A DNA stretch of 64,000 bases from an uncultured Pseudomonadota bacterium. Lineage in GTDB: Bacteria > Pseudomonadota > Gammaproteobacteria > Methylococcales > Methylomonadaceae. Of the stretch, positions 27,709-37,993 are shown piece after piece. Numbering within the stretch: position 1 is the first letter of the stretch; every line of letters starts with the position of its first letter. The position numbers were made by a program, and so were the translations under genes. The notes beneath the pieces are model-generated. The model was not told the DNA's origin, made no database searches, and saw nothing but the letters and a program-made list of their open reading frames with translations. Location: positions 23,333 through 87,332 of the forward strand of contig CAIYSZ010000034.1 in assembly GCA_903928965.1 (NCBI GenBank), read 5' to 3'.

Positions 27709-27808
27709 GGAACCTCTGATTAATTCGTTGCTTCAAAATTCAGTTCTATTAAAATCAATTACTTGAGACCAATGTTTGCTTGGAAAACTGATTTAATCAG
27801 AGGTTCAC
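27709..27808. mobile_element. 100-bp MITE, copy 3
   Basis: Begins GGAACCTCTGATTAA and ends TTAATCAGAGGTTCAC, flanked by TAA on both sides (27706-27708 and 27809-27811). Same orientation as copy 2 and nearly the same interior. It lies between the metalloprotease promoter and the lipoprotein stop. Confidence 0.9.
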
Positions 27809-27856
27809 TAAGGAATTTGGTTTAGCTTTTCAGATTTTCCCGCCCCGACTGGCGGC

Positions 27857-29089
27857 TTATTTCGCAATCGTGATACTCGGCACGCCGGTGCGCGGCAATT
27901 CCGTCACCGTCATTTGATAAATTTGCGACAATACCCTAAACGCGGTCTGGTTCCAGGCCGTATCATCTCCGGCGTCCAGTGAATAATACTTATCCCGGTA
28001 ATAGGCCGAAACCTCCGCGCCCGTAGGCTTCAAGTCCGTTTCCCTAACCGCCAGCACGGAAACTGGATTCCGTTTTACCGTGGGCGTGCGCGGGTCCGGG
28101 CTTACCATGAATTCCGGCTCCGTGCTAATACCGCGCCCGATGAAATACATAATATTGCTGAAACTGCGTAACCTGAATTTTCCGTGGATCGGATATTTCC
28201 CGCCCGGATAATCCGCGCGGATATCCACCAACAAATCATTTTGGGAATTTTTTTCCGCCTCCTCGTTCAAATTCATGCGTTCCTGGTTGCTCAAAACTGA
28301 CGGATCATAATTGGTCAATAGCATGCGTCCCGTCACTTGCTTGGTCAGAACGCACGCGTTATCCTTAGCGTTAAGATGAATCGAAAACTCCTTCTGCAAG
28401 GATTGAAACGCCTTGGCGCTGATTTTCTCAAGCGGCAAAGTCCATTGTTTCTCAAAAATCAAAGGCTCGGCGTATAACTGGTCGCTATGCTGTATCGACG
28501 CCAAATGCAAGCCTATGCGCCGGAATTCAGAATAATCCTCCACGTTGCGCGGACGGTTGTGAAACACGTTGCCATCGTTGGTGCGAAACTCCAGCGCCAC
28601 CAAGCGCAGCAATAAATCAACGTCCAGATTTTGCCGCAACAACAACGTCAATTTATCGTCAGCCAACGGCGTCAACATGCGCTGGGTAAATTCCTCGCCC
28701 TCGATAGGCACAATGCTAATCGTCGGATTCTCCGACACAGACCCGCCCAGGGAGGGCAACAGCATGGCGCCGTTAGTCCCGGCCAAGGCCGGCGTCATCC
28801 CGGCATTGGCCTGAAAATTCATGGTCGCGGCGATGTTGGAAATCCCCGCGAACTGAATGGGCTGGTTATACCGGGCGCGGGCAATGTTCAGCAATAATTG
28901 CTCGGACATCACGTTAGCCACGGCCTCGTTATAGGCAATCGCCACATGATCCAAAGCCGCGGGCGACAAACAACCGCCAAACGGAACGGCCATGGCAATA
29001 AACAAAAATCCGCAGACAAAACGCCCGCAAGCGCGGGATATTCGCCCGAACGCGCCCAAATTCATCCTCCCAGCCATCAAAAAGCGCAT
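27857..29089 (-). CDS. Predicted outer-membrane or periplasmic lipoprotein, unknown
   Basis: About 410 residues. A basic N-terminus is followed by a hydrophobic stretch and lipobox-like PFGGC, then NIARARYNQPIQFAGISNI and a long mixed alpha/beta body. I chose ATG at 29089 because AGAGGG lies five bases upstream; a TTG at 29113 would give 418 residues. No known domain is recognised. The conserved-looking start (ALDHVAIAYNEAVANVMSEQ) resembles uncharacterised lipoproteins of other gammaproteobacteria. It is divergent from the copper-efflux operon. Confidence 0.65.
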   Translation of the reverse strand: MRFLMAGRMNLGAFGRISRACGRFVCGFLFIAMAVPFGGCLSPAALDHVAIAYNEAVANVMSEQLLLNIARARYNQPIQFAGISNIAATMNFQANAGMTPALAGTNGAMLLPSLGGSVSENPTISIVPIEGEEFTQRMLTPLADDKLTLLLRQNLDVDLLLRLVALEFRTNDGNVFHNRPRNVEDYSEFRRIGLHLASIQHSDQLYAEPLIFEKQWTLPLEKISAKAFQSLQKEFSIHLNAKDNACVLTKQVTGRMLLTNYDPSVLSNQERMNLNEEAEKNSQNDLLVDIRADYPGGKYPIHGKFRLRSFSNIMYFIGRGISTEPEFMVSPDPRTPTVKRNPVSVLAVRETDLKPTGAEVSAYYRDKYYSLDAGDDTAWNQTAFRVLSQIYQMTVTELPRTGVPSITIAK

Positions 29090-29271
29090 GCCATCCCTCT
29101 TGGTTTTCAACAATCATCGGTTTTCAACAGCCCGCTTAATCATACCGCTAAGCTCGCCGGTCCGCCAAAATGACGCGGCAAAACTTTCGCGCAAACATGA
29201 AAACAGACTAGCATAACAGCTTAATGTTCCAATACTTGCCAAATACACCGTGAACAACCTATACTTGGCCA

Positions 29272-29610
29272 ATGCGACCCCTCATCTTGCTATTATCACT
29301 ATTTATCAGCCTCGCATTGCCGCTGCAAAGCATGGCAGGCTTGCTAGCGCCGCTTGCCGCCTGTCCGGCCGCCGCGCAAGACGCGCAAGCGGCGCATTGT
29401 TGCCAAAAAAATGCCGGCGGCTTTATCAACAAGGCTATCAAACACTGCAAGGCCGACCAAGGCTGTGAGAATTTCAGCCCTTTGCCCGCGCAAAGCCCGG
29501 CCGCGACCCTAAATTACACGCCTAATCGCACCCGGCTGCCGGGCCCGGCATTGGCCGCCCTGCCTTTAACCGCCTATCCCGCCTGGCGTCCGCCCGAAAA
29601 TTCGATTTAA
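29272..29610 (+). CDS. Cysteine-rich secreted small protein ahead of the Cus operon
   Basis: A 112-residue protein with a clear signal peptide (LILLLSLFISLALPLQSMAG) and, in the first half of the mature part, five further cysteines spaced as C-x10-CC-x13-C-x5-C after one at ACPAA. The second half is Pro/Ala-rich. It lies 67 bp ahead of the CusC-like gene on the same strand, where enteric operons carry the periplasmic copper chaperone CusF, but it shares no sequence with CusF. A periplasmic metal-binding role is inference from Cys content and position. A TTGCCA-18 bp-TATACT promoter-like pair lies at 29236-29265, very close to the start. Confidence 0.6.
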   Translation: MRPLILLLSLFISLALPLQSMAGLLAPLAACPAAAQDAQAAHCCQKNAGGFINKAIKHCKADQGCENFSPLPAQSPAATLNYTPNRTRLPGPALAALPLTAYPAWRPPENSI

Positions 29611-29677
29611 TCCGTTATACCCGGCCTTAGCTGCATAGGCGGCGAGCTAGTCTCGCGCACCCCGCCGTGATGGCTTA

Positions 29678-30958
29678 ATGATTAAATACCGAAATAAATC
29701 TATGATTACAAAGAGAATTATACTCAGAGGAATCTGGCTGGCGTTCAGCCTGCTCCGGCAGGGATCCGCGTTCGGCCTGTCCTTCGACCAGGCCCAGGCA
29801 TTGGCATTGCAGCAAGCCCCGCAAATCAGCGCCAGCAGTGCGCGCATAGAAGCCGCGCGCCAACAAGCCATTCCCGCCGGCTCTCTGCCGGACCCGCAAC
29901 TGGCGTTGGGCGTGGACAATCTGCCCATTCAAGGCTCGGAAAGTTTCAGCCTCGGCCGCGACTTCATGACCATGCAACGCATAGGTCTCAGCCAAACCCT
30001 GCCAAACCCGGGCAAGCTGGAAGCGCAAACGGAAGCCGCCTCCCAGCAACTTGCGCTGGCCGAAGCGGAAAGCCGCCTCGCCCGCCTGCAAATTCAACAA
30101 GAAACCGCCGTGGCCTGGATTAACCGCTATCTCATTGAAAAACAACTGACCCGACTCGACGCCTTGCAACAAGAAAATCAAGGCTTCGCTCAGGCCGCCA
30201 TCGCCCGCTTCGCCGGCGGCGGCCCCGGCGCGGATGCGCTGACGCCGCGTCAAGACCAAGTCTTGCTGGAAGAACGCCGGGACGAACTGCAAACCCGGCT
30301 CGGCCAAGCGGTGGTCCAACTCAAACGCTGGGTGGGCGATCAAGCCGGGCAAATGCTGATTGGCGCGCCGCCGGAGTTTCCGATTTCGGCGCGGGAATTG
30401 TCCCACGGCCTGCACCAACACCCTGAGCTCGACGTGTTTGAACCCAAGACCAAATTGCTGTCTGCCGAGGCCCGCGCCGCCGAAGCCGGCAAAATCCCGG
30501 ATTTTGGCGTGCAACTGGCCTATCAACACCGCGGCCCGGCCTTTGGCGACATGGTATCGTTTCAAGTCAGCGTCGATTTGCCGATCTTCACCGATACCCG
30601 CAAGGAACCGCTGGTCGCCGCTAAACTCGCGGAACGCGCCGCCGTAGCCGATCAACGTAAAGCCGCCTTGTTGGAACATCAAAGCATGCTGGAAAGCGAT
30701 CTGGCCGAACACCAACGCCTGCAACGCGCCATTCAACGCCACCGCGAACAACTGACGCCGTTGGCCAGACAAAAAGCGCAATTGGCGCTAGCCGACTGGC
30801 AAAACCGGCAAGGCGAGCTGAGCGCCGTGTTCAACGCCCGCCGAGAATATCTGGAAACCGAACTCAAAACCCTGGACCTGGAAAACCAGCGCCTGCAACT
30901 CGCCGCGCGCCTGCATTACAACTACAGCCGCGAAACCTTGCCGGAGGCCGGCCAATGA
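29678..30958 (+). CDS. Outer-membrane efflux protein (TolC family, CusC role)
   Basis: TolC-like outer-membrane channel, 426 residues (418 if the internal ATG at 29702 is used, which puts the signal-like hydrophobic segment closer to the N-terminus). Typical features are QAQALALQQAPQISASSARIEAARQQ, the helical-barrel repeats rich in Gln, Ala and Leu, and ARRAEYLETELKTL-like coiled segments near the end. It forms the outer-membrane part of the tripartite copper/silver pump together with the next two genes; its stop overlaps the adaptor start by four bases. Confidence 0.87.
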   Translation: MIKYRNKSMITKRIILRGIWLAFSLLRQGSAFGLSFDQAQALALQQAPQISASSARIEAARQQAIPAGSLPDPQLALGVDNLPIQGSESFSLGRDFMTMQRIGLSQTLPNPGKLEAQTEAASQQLALAEAESRLARLQIQQETAVAWINRYLIEKQLTRLDALQQENQGFAQAAIARFAGGGPGADALTPRQDQVLLEERRDELQTRLGQAVVQLKRWVGDQAGQMLIGAPPEFPISARELSHGLHQHPELDVFEPKTKLLSAEARAAEAGKIPDFGVQLAYQHRGPAFGDMVSFQVSVDLPIFTDTRKEPLVAAKLAERAAVADQRKAALLEHQSMLESDLAEHQRLQRAIQRHREQLTPLARQKAQLALADWQNRQGELSAVFNARREYLETELKTLDLENQRLQLAARLHYNYSRETLPEAGQ

Positions 30959-32205
30959 GCGCCATCCGCTTGCTAGCCTGCCTTGGCGGCGCATTACTGC
31001 TGCTCGGCCTCGGCGCGGCGCTCGGCTGGAAACTGGCGCGCACGCCCGCGCCGGAGCCTGCGACGCCCGCTCCGGCGGCGGAGACTAAAACAGAACCCAA
31101 AATTCTGTATTGGTATGACCCGATGATGCCGCAACAGCATTTCGACCAGCCCGGCAAATCACCGTTCATGGACATGGAACTGCTCCCCAAATACGCCGGC
31201 GAAGCGCTCGGCGGCGGACTGCGCATCGACCCGGAACGCACGCAAAACCTAGGCATGCGCTTGGCCACGGCGCGCAAGCAAACCTTGCGCCGGCAATGGC
31301 AAGCCAGCGCCATGCTGGACTACAATCCGCGCGATCAGGCCATCGTACAAGCCAAAACCGCCGGCTTCGTGTCCGCCATGCCGCCGCTGGCCACCGGCGA
31401 CAAGGTGCGGGCCGGGCAAATCCTGGTCGAACTGACGCTGCCGGAATGGACGGCGGCGCAGCAACAATGGCTGGCGGTCAGCGCCTTGAACGATGCCGAA
31501 CTCATCCGCGCCGCCGAACAACGCATCATGCTATTGGGCATGCCGGAACCTCTGCTCGGCGAACTTAGACGCACTCAGCGAGCGCAAACCCGTTTTGCCA
31601 TCCGCGCGCCGCAAACCGGCGTATTACAAAGCGTGGACGTCCGCGGCGGCATGGCCGTCGCCGCCGGGCAAACCTTGTTCCGCATTAACCCCATAGCCAA
31701 TTTATGGCTGGAAGTCGCCGTCAATGAAGCGCAACTTGGGGGCCTGAGCGCCGGCGACCGCGCCGAGATCAAATTCAGCGCCTATCCAGATCAAATATTT
31801 GTCGCAACCGTCGCCGCGATTCTTCCGGCGCTCGACCAAGCTACCCGCGCCGGCACGGCGCGCATCGAACTGCCCAACCCGAAAGGCCGTCTGCACCCCG
31901 GTATGTCGGCGCAAGTCACTCTCGAAACTCAAGCCGAACAAACCACGCTCAGCGTGCCCACCGCCGCGCTCATCCGCACCGGCAAGCGCACCCTAGTCAT
32001 ATTGGCCGATGCAGCCGGCCATTACCAAGCGCAAGAAGTGCTGGCCGGGCCGGAAATCGACGACCAAACGCAAATTACCGCCGGCCTGGAGGAAGGCCAA
32101 ACCGTGGTCGCCAGCGGCCAATTTCTCATCGACTCCGAAGCCAATCTCAACGGCATCCCGATCAAGCCGCTGCCGCAGGGGCAAGTAGCGGAGCCGCAAC
32201 CATGA
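30955..32205 (+). CDS. cusB: Copper/silver efflux periplasmic adaptor CusB-like
   Basis: Membrane-fusion protein, 416 residues, N-terminal membrane helix (about 6-25). Residues ~50-80 hold the heavy-metal-binding element [11 protein letters not shown] ... [13 protein letters not shown], whose methionines (DPM, FMDM) correspond to the Cu(I)/Ag(I) relay methionines of E. coli CusB. Then follow lipoyl/hairpin ([14 protein letters not shown]), beta-barrel and membrane-proximal domains ([17 protein letters not shown]). Overlaps both neighbours by four bases, so the three pump genes are translationally coupled. These methionines favour copper or silver over zinc, cobalt or nickel. Confidence 0.9.
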   Translation: MSAIRLLACLGGALLLLGLGAALGWKLARTPAPEPATPAPAAETKTEPKILYWYDPMMPQQHFDQPGKSPFMDMELLPKYAGEALGGGLRIDPERTQNLGMRLATARKQTLRRQWQASAMLDYNPRDQAIVQAKTAGFVSAMPPLATGDKVRAGQILVELTLPEWTAAQQQWLAVSALNDAELIRAAEQRIMLLGMPEPLLGELRRTQRAQTRFAIRAPQTGVLQSVDVRGGMAVAAGQTLFRINPIANLWLEVAVNEAQLGGLSAGDRAEIKFSAYPDQIFVATVAAILPALDQATRAGTARIELPNPKGRLHPGMSAQVTLETQAEQTTLSVPTAALIRTGKRTLVILADAAGHYQAQEVLAGPEIDDQTQITAGLEEGQTVVASGQFLIDSEANLNGIPIKPLPQGQVAEPQP

Positions 32206-35200
32206 TAGCCGCCGTCATCCGCTGGTCGGTCAACAACCGGTTTTTAGTGCTGCTGGCGGCCTTGACCCTAGCCGCCTGGGGCGTTTGGGCGGTCAAAACC
32301 ACGCCCATCGACGCCTTGCCGGATTTATCCGACGTGCAAGTCATCATCCGCGCCAGCTACCCCGGCCAAGCGCCGCAAGTGGTGGAAAATCAGATCACCT
32401 TCCCGCTGGCCGCCACCATGCTGTCCACGCCGGGGGCCAAAAGCGTGCGCGGCTTTTCCTTTTTCGGGGACAGCTTCGTCTACGTTTTGTTCGAGGACGG
32501 CGTGGACCCGTATTGGGCGCGCTCGCGGGTGCTGGAATACCTGAATCAGGCGCAAGACAAACTCCCCGCCGCCGCCAAACTTAGCCTCGGCCCGGACGCC
32601 ACCGGCGTCGGCTGGATCTACCAATACGCGCTTGTAGACCGAAGCGGCCGACATGATTTAGCCGAATTGCGCGCCCTGCAAGATTGGTTCTTGAAATATG
32701 ATCTTAAAACCCTGCCCAATGTGGCCGAAGTCGCCAGTATCGGCGGCATGGCCAAGCAGTACCAAATCCTGCTCGACCCGGTGAAAATGGCCAGTCTCGG
32801 CGTCAACGCCGCCCAAGTCGCCGCCGCCGTCAACCAAGCCAACGCGGAAACCGGCGGCGGCGTGCTGGAACTCGGCGAAGCCGAGGTCATGCTGCGCTCC
32901 AACGCCTATTTAAAAAATCCGGATGACTTTAAACACATTTTTCTCAAGCTCAGCGGCAACATCCCGCTGCTGCTGCGCGACGTGGCCGACATCCAAATCG
33001 GCCCGCAACCCCGGCGCGGCATCGCCGAACTGGACGGTGAAGGAGAAAGCGTCGGCGGCGTCATCATTCTGCGTAGCGGCAAAAACGCGCGCGAAACCAT
33101 AGCCGCCGTCAAGCAGCGCCTGCACGACCTGCAACCCAGCCTGCCGCCCGGCGTGGACATCATAACCACTTATGACCGCGGGCAGTTGATAGACCGCGCC
33201 GTCGGTAATTTAACAGATAAGTTGATTGAGGAATTCATCGTCGTCGCCTTGGTCTGCCTGGCGTTTCTATGGCATTTGCGCTCGGCGCTGGTGGCTATAA
33301 TCGCCCTGCCGCTAGGCGTATTGGCCGCCTTGGTCATCATGCGCGGCCAAGGCGTCAACGCCAACATCATGTCCCTGGGCGGCATCGCCATCGCCATCGG
33401 GGCCATGGTTGACGCCGCCGTGGTGATGATCGAAAACGCGCACAAAAAGGCCGAACATTGGCGCAAGCGGCATCCAGGCGAAACCCTGGCCGGCGCGGAG
33501 CATTGGCAAGTCATGACCGACGCCGCGGTGGAAGTGGGGCCGGCCCTGTTTTCCTCGCTACTGATTATCACCCTATCCTTTTTGCCGATTTTCACTCTAG
33601 AAGCGCAGGAAGGCCGTTTATTCAGCCCTCTGGCCTTCACCAAAACTTACGCCATGGCCGCCGCCGCCGGCTTGTCGGTGACTTTAGTCCCGATTTTGAT
33701 GGGCTATTGGATTCGCGGCAAACTCCCCGACGAACACGCCAACCCGCTAAACCGCTGGCTTATCGCCGTCTATACGCCGATCTTGGAACGGGCGCTAGCC
33801 AAGCCCGAAATCACGCTGCTGATAGCCGCATTGGCGTTTAGCACCGCCCTGTGGCCATATCACCGGCTAGGCGGCGAATTTCTGCCGCCGCTGGACGAAG
33901 GCGACATACTCTACATGCCTAGCGCCCTGCCCGGCCTGTCCGCGCAAAAAGCCGCCGAAATTCTGCAACAATCCGACCGCATGATTAAAACCCTGCCGGA
34001 AGTGGCGCACGTATTCGGCAAGGCCGGCCGCGCCGACACCGCCACCGATCCCGCGCCGCTGGAAATGTTTGAAACCACGGTGCAATTCAAGCCGCGCGAG
34101 CAATGGCGGCCCGGCATGACCCCGGAAAAACTGGTGGCCGAGCTGGATCAGATGGTCAAGCTTCCCGGTCTGGCCAACGTCTGGATACCGCCGATCCGCA
34201 ACCGCATCGACATGCTGGCCACCGGCATCAAAAGCCCCATAGGCGTCAAAATCAGCGCCTCGCGCTTGGACAGCATAGACCGGGTAGCGCGGCAAGTCGA
34301 ACAGGTCGCCAAGCAAGTGTCGGGCGTGTCCTCGGCCCTGGCCGAACGCCTGGGCGGCGGCCGTTATCTGGACATTAACATAGACCGCGCCGCCGCCGCC
34401 CGTTACGGCGTCAGCGTCGCCGAACTGCAAACCGTGATCTCCGGCCTCATCGGCGGCGATAACATCGGTGAAACCGTGGAAGGCCTGGCCCGCTTTCCGA
34501 TCAATCTGCGCTATCCCAGGGAATGGCGCGACAGCCCGGAACACATCCGGCAATTGCCCATCGCCGCCGCCGACGGCCGGCAATTCAGTTTGGGACAAGT
34601 GGCCGACGTCCAATTCCATGACGGCCCGGCGATGTTGAAAAGTGAAAACGCCCGCCCCAGCGGCTGGGTGTACATAGACGCCCGCGGCCGCGATCTGGCT
34701 TCGGTGGCGGGCGATCTGAAAACCGCCATTCAACAACACGTGACCCTGGAACCGGGCATGACCTTAAGCTACGCCGGCCAATTTGAATTCCTGCAACGCG
34801 CCAACGCCCGCCTGGCGCTGGTGGCCCCGATTACCTTGCTGATAATTTTCGTGTTGCTGTATCAAACCTTCGGCAACGCCAGGGAAGCGCTGCTGATCAT
34901 GTTAACCCTGCCGTTCGCCCTCACCGGCGGCGTCTGGTTTTTATATCTCTTGGGCTACAACCTGTCCGCCGCCACCGGCGTCGGTTTCATCGCCCTGGCC
35001 GGCGTCTCCGCCGAATTCGGCGTCATCATGCTGCTGTATTTAAAACAAGCCTGGGCCGAACAACAAGCCGCCGGCCAACACGCCCAAACCGACCTGCTCA
35101 ACGCCATCCGCATCGGCGCGGCGCAACGCGTACGCCCCAAGGCCATGACCGTGGCCGTCATCATCGCCGGCCTGCTGCCCATTTTCAGCGGCAATGGCGC

Positions 35201-35345
35201 GGGAGCCGAAATCATGAGCCGCATCGCCGCCCCCATGCTAGGCGGCATGCTCAGCGCGCCGTTGCTGTCCATGCTAGTGCTACCGGCGGCGTTCAACCTA
35301 TTGTACAAAAACAGGCCATCCATCCAACCCAATACAAACACGTAG
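32202..35345 (+). CDS. cusA: Copper/silver efflux RND permease CusA-like
   Basis: Heavy-metal RND proton antiporter, 1047 residues, with 12 predicted helices and two large periplasmic loops. The three methionines that bind Cu(I)/Ag(I) in E. coli CusA have counterparts in [22 protein letters not shown] and [12 protein letters not shown]. Membrane proton-relay region: [17 protein letters not shown]-terminus [18 protein letters not shown] and the block LYYPDQ-type clusters match the Cus/Sil branch rather than CzcA. It closes the operon after the Cys-rich protein, CusC- and CusB-like genes. A 30-bp piece of its 3' end is repeated 110 bp downstream. Confidence 0.93.
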   Translation: MIAAVIRWSVNNRFLVLLAALTLAAWGVWAVKTTPIDALPDLSDVQVIIRASYPGQAPQVVENQITFPLAATMLSTPGAKSVRGFSFFGDSFVYVLFEDGVDPYWARSRVLEYLNQAQDKLPAAAKLSLGPDATGVGWIYQYALVDRSGRHDLAELRALQDWFLKYDLKTLPNVAEVASIGGMAKQYQILLDPVKMASLGVNAAQVAAAVNQANAETGGGVLELGEAEVMLRSNAYLKNPDDFKHIFLKLSGNIPLLLRDVADIQIGPQPRRGIAELDGEGESVGGVIILRSGKNARETIAAVKQRLHDLQPSLPPGVDIITTYDRGQLIDRAVGNLTDKLIEEFIVVALVCLAFLWHLRSALVAIIALPLGVLAALVIMRGQGVNANIMSLGGIAIAIGAMVDAAVVMIENAHKKAEHWRKRHPGETLAGAEHWQVMTDAAVEVGPALFSSLLIITLSFLPIFTLEAQEGRLFSPLAFTKTYAMAAAAGLSVTLVPILMGYWIRGKLPDEHANPLNRWLIAVYTPILERALAKPEITLLIAALAFSTALWPYHRLGGEFLPPLDEGDILYMPSALPGLSAQKAAEILQQSDRMIKTLPEVAHVFGKAGRADTATDPAPLEMFETTVQFKPREQWRPGMTPEKLVAELDQMVKLPGLANVWIPPIRNRIDMLATGIKSPIGVKISASRLDSIDRVARQVEQVAKQVSGVSSALAERLGGGRYLDINIDRAAAARYGVSVAELQTVISGLIGGDNIGETVEGLARFPINLRYPREWRDSPEHIRQLPIAAADGRQFSLGQVADVQFHDGPAMLKSENARPSGWVYIDARGRDLASVAGDLKTAIQQHVTLEPGMTLSYAGQFEFLQRANARLALVAPITLLIIFVLLYQTFGNAREALLIMLTLPFALTGGVWFLYLLGYNLSAATGVGFIALAGVSAEFGVIMLLYLKQAWAEQQAAGQHAQTDLLNAIRIGAAQRVRPKAMTVAVIIAGLLPIFSGNGAGAEIMSRIAAPMLGGMLSAPLLSMLVLPAAFNLLYKNRPSIQPNTNT

Positions 35346-35389
35346 GATGCTGCCGTGCAAAGCATGGCGCATCGTTCGAGATTCAGCGG

Positions 35390-35419
35390 CTACCGGCGGC
35401 GTTCAGCCTATTGTACAAA
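35390..35419. repeat. Partial duplication of the cusA 3' end
   Basis: The 30 bp at 35390-35419 match 35280-35309, inside cusA near its stop, with one mismatch (A to G). The period is 110 bp. It lies in the 258-bp gap after cusA, which otherwise holds a GTAGGATG-type repeat (35341-35374) and no convincing gene. Confidence 0.75.
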
Positions 35420-35603
35420 CTGATAGGCTTGATCAAGGCAAAAATCCAGCAATTTTTCGTCGTCGGCTCGCATAAGAAGTAATTTAAGTAAATCGGACCA
35501 ATTCTATAGCCATGAAGTAGGGGCAGCTATCGCTAGCATTACGGTCTTTGCGGCCAAGGCAAAGCATGGGTTCTGATCAACGACGACTTGGTAAATATTG
35601 GGT

Positions 35604-36089
35604 TTATCTCCCAATGTCCCCCTCCATCTTCTCCGCCAAACGCTTCACCGCATGTTCCGACACCTTGCGATGCGTCCCTTTCAACTCAATATCATAACGC
35701 GCCACCGCCTTGCCGGTTTTCACGTTCACCAAATAAGCCCCGAAATAACTGAACAAAAAACTAGCCTTTCCATGCTGCGCCACCAGCGTCCAATCCGCCC
35801 CATTAGCGCGGCCCAACTCGGCCGCGGCCTCAGGGTTATTAAACAAAAACCCAAAATCGTGATTCGCGGTTTTTTGCGCCGCCGGATCCACATCCACCAC
35901 CTCCGCGTACCCATCGCTCCGTAACCGGTCCTTCAACAGCGGCGCAAACTCCGCCGTGCGCTTGATCTCCGCCGGCGTATTCGGCATCGCCGTCACATCA
36001 TTCAACTCAAAATCCAACACCGCGATTTTCTGCTTCGCCGCCGCCGCGCCCAACCAAAAGCTCAAAGCCAGCAACCATAAAATTCTCAT
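35604..36089 (-). CDS. DUF2380-type secreted protein
   Basis: 161 residues with a signal peptide (MRILWLLALSFWLGAAAA). The mature part KIAVLDFELNDVT, NGADWTLVAQHGKASFLFSYFGAYLVN and DIELKGT match the DUF2380 (DUF3280) family, found mostly in methylotrophs and related bacteria beside methanol-oxidation regulators. I set the start at ATG 36089, since GGAGG lies five to six bases upstream, inside the end of the SRPBCC gene; the stop of that gene is only one base away. Function unknown; envelope location is predicted. Confidence 0.75.
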   Translation of the reverse strand: MRILWLLALSFWLGAAAAKQKIAVLDFELNDVTAMPNTPAEIKRTAEFAPLLKDRLRSDGYAEVVDVDPAAQKTANHDFGFLFNNPEAAAELGRANGADWTLVAQHGKASFLFSYFGAYLVNVKTGKAVARYDIELKGTHRKVSEHAVKRLAEKMEGDIGR

Positions 36090-36090
36090 A

Positions 36091-36516
36091 TCAACCTCCA
36101 ATCAATTCTCGCGCCAAACCGGCCACGCCATCCGTCAGCGCGGCGGTAATTAAATTCGCCATCTCATCCCGCTGATCCGCCTGCACCTCGTAACTCACCC
36201 GCCAAAGCAACTCGCATTCACCCGCGCCCACGGCGCGCAAACTCACCTCCCCGTGATAATCCGTCACCGGAAACGGCAAACGCTCGCGGAAATAAGACAA
36301 ACGCCAGGCGGCGGGCTCCAAGGCGGTCAACACATCCACCATTAGTTCGCCATTGCCCAACCTAAGTTCCCGCACCGCGCCAACGCCGGTACCGGTGACC
36401 CGGCAAGCATCAATAATGCCGAACCAGCGCTCCAAGCCGCCGAACGCCTCCAGCGCCGGCCACACCCGCTCCGCCGGCGCGGCCAAGGTTTGGGTGACGT
36501 CAATAATCTCTTGCAT
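36091..36516 (-). CDS. SRPBCC-fold protein, MxaD-like
   Basis: 141 residues, START/SRPBCC helix-grip fold: VTQTLAAPAERVWPALEAFGGLERWF at the front and a C-terminal long helix (RDEMANLITAALTDGVAGLAREL). GGAGGG seven bases ahead of ATG 36516 fixes the start. No signal peptide, whereas classical MxaD is periplasmic, so this is a relative rather than a strict MxaD. MxaD-type proteins help electron transfer between methanol dehydrogenase and cytochrome cL. Divergent from the MoxY-like kinase by about 170 bp; the two transcripts may share control. Confidence 0.7.
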   Translation of the reverse strand: MQEIIDVTQTLAAPAERVWPALEAFGGLERWFGIIDACRVTGTGVGAVRELRLGNGELMVDVLTALEPAAWRLSYFRERLPFPVTDYHGEVSLRAVGAGECELLWRVSYEVQADQRDEMANLITAALTDGVAGLARELIGG

Positions 36517-36685
36517 GGGCTTACCCTCCGTTAATAAAGACGCCGTCAGTATATCCAGCGCCATGCCGGCCGGCGACGGCGAATCGCCCCGTAAAACCGG
36601 GCAAATTGCCCGCCGCGGCGGTGAAGGTAGGCAAAATGCGGTTAAATTTCTACAATAGCCTCATTTCCCGCCGGGCCGAGACGCC

Positions 36686-37993
36686 ATGAATCTTGCAAAC
36701 TATTGTCTAACGCGTATTTTGCTGGCCGGGTTCTGCTGCCTGTGTTTAAATCTGCTGTTCGGCATCTACGAATGCCGCCGCCAGCAATTCGCCGCCCTGC
36801 AACACATCGCCGCCGCCGTGCACACCCATTTGCAATTTCAACTGGTGCAAGTGAATAGCGGCTACCTGCCGCGCGCCCAATTTCCGGATTTCAGCCTATG
36901 GAAGCAAACCAGCCAGACGGAAGGCGTTTGCATCAGCTACACGGCGGACGCCCAAGCCCAACCGCGGCAGCTATGTTCCGGCGGCCCCAGCGCGCTGGAA
37001 TATCCGCGCTGGTTTGAACTTGCCTATCAACAACTATTCGGCGACGGCATGCAACTATCGCAAGACCTGAACTACAACCGGCAAGCCTACGGCCAAATCA
37101 ACGCCAGCCTGGATTCGGCCTTTGCCATGCAACAAACCTGGCGCGCCGCCGCCGGCCAAACCCGCTCCGCCGCGCTCATCTTAGGCGTGGTCAGCCTATT
37201 GACTTACATACTATTGCGCCGGCAAATGCTGGGCGGCCAACAATTCATACTAGCCACCCAAAAACTGGCGGCCGGAGACCTAAGCCACCGCATTCATGAT
37301 ATACCGCCCTTATGGAACGCCGCCGCCGCCGCGCTCAATCAACTAGCGGCGGCGCAGCAACAACTGCAACAAGAACGCCAAGCCCTGCTCGGCAAACTGA
37401 TGCAGACCCAGGAACAAGAACTACGCAATCTGGCGCGCGAACTGCACGACGAATTCGGCCAATACCTGACCGCCATACACGCCATCGCCGCCGCCCTGCC
37501 ACTATGCCCTGAAAGCGAATTGTTGGCTCAGACGCTGCAAGAACTGCAGCAAAGCCTGCAACAACTGCTCAACCGCCTGCGGCCGGCGGAATTGGAGGAA
37601 CTCGGCTTGAGCGCCGGCCTGCGCCGTTTGATCGCCATCTGGCGGCGCGCCTGCCCGCAAACCCGCTATGAACTAAAAATCAAAGGCGACGAACAACGCT
37701 TGACGCCGGAACAAACCATCGCCCTATACCGCATCGCCCAGGAAGCCTTGAGCAACGCCGCCCGGCACGCCGCCGCCGAAAACATAGAACTAGGCCTCGA
37801 CATTGGCCAAACCGCCGCCAGCCTGCGGATAAACGACGATGGCCAAGCTTGCGCCTTGCCAACCGGCGGCGGCCTGGGCCTAATCGGCATGCGCGAACGC
37901 GCCGCGGCCGCCGGCGGCAAGCTGCAACTAAATCTCAACGCGCCGCACGGCCTAGTCGTGCGCGCCGAAATCCCGCTGACCGACCATGACTAA
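36686..37993 (+). CDS. MoxY-like sensor histidine kinase
   Basis: NarX-type kinase, 435 residues. Two membrane helices (about 9-27 and 160-180) enclose a periplasmic sensor of about 130 residues resembling the LapD/MoxY N-terminal domain. A HAMP linker follows (AAGDLSHRIHDIPP), then HisKA_3 dimerisation helix with the phospho-acceptor in LARELHDEFGQYLTAIHA, and an HATPase region (IAQEALSNAARHA, GLGLIGMRERAAA). Overlaps the response regulator by 8 bp. MoxYX pairs control methanol dehydrogenase in Paracoccus; the ligand here is unknown. Confidence 0.83.
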   Translation: MNLANYCLTRILLAGFCCLCLNLLFGIYECRRQQFAALQHIAAAVHTHLQFQLVQVNSGYLPRAQFPDFSLWKQTSQTEGVCISYTADAQAQPRQLCSGGPSALEYPRWFELAYQQLFGDGMQLSQDLNYNRQAYGQINASLDSAFAMQQTWRAAAGQTRSAALILGVVSLLTYILLRRQMLGGQQFILATQKLAAGDLSHRIHDIPPLWNAAAAALNQLAAAQQQLQQERQALLGKLMQTQEQELRNLARELHDEFGQYLTAIHAIAAALPLCPESELLAQTLQELQQSLQQLLNRLRPAELEELGLSAGLRRLIAIWRRACPQTRYELKIKGDEQRLTPEQTIALYRIAQEALSNAARHAAAENIELGLDIGQTAASLRINDDGQACALPTGGGLGLIGMRERAAAAGGKLQLNLNAPHGLVVRAEIPLTDHD

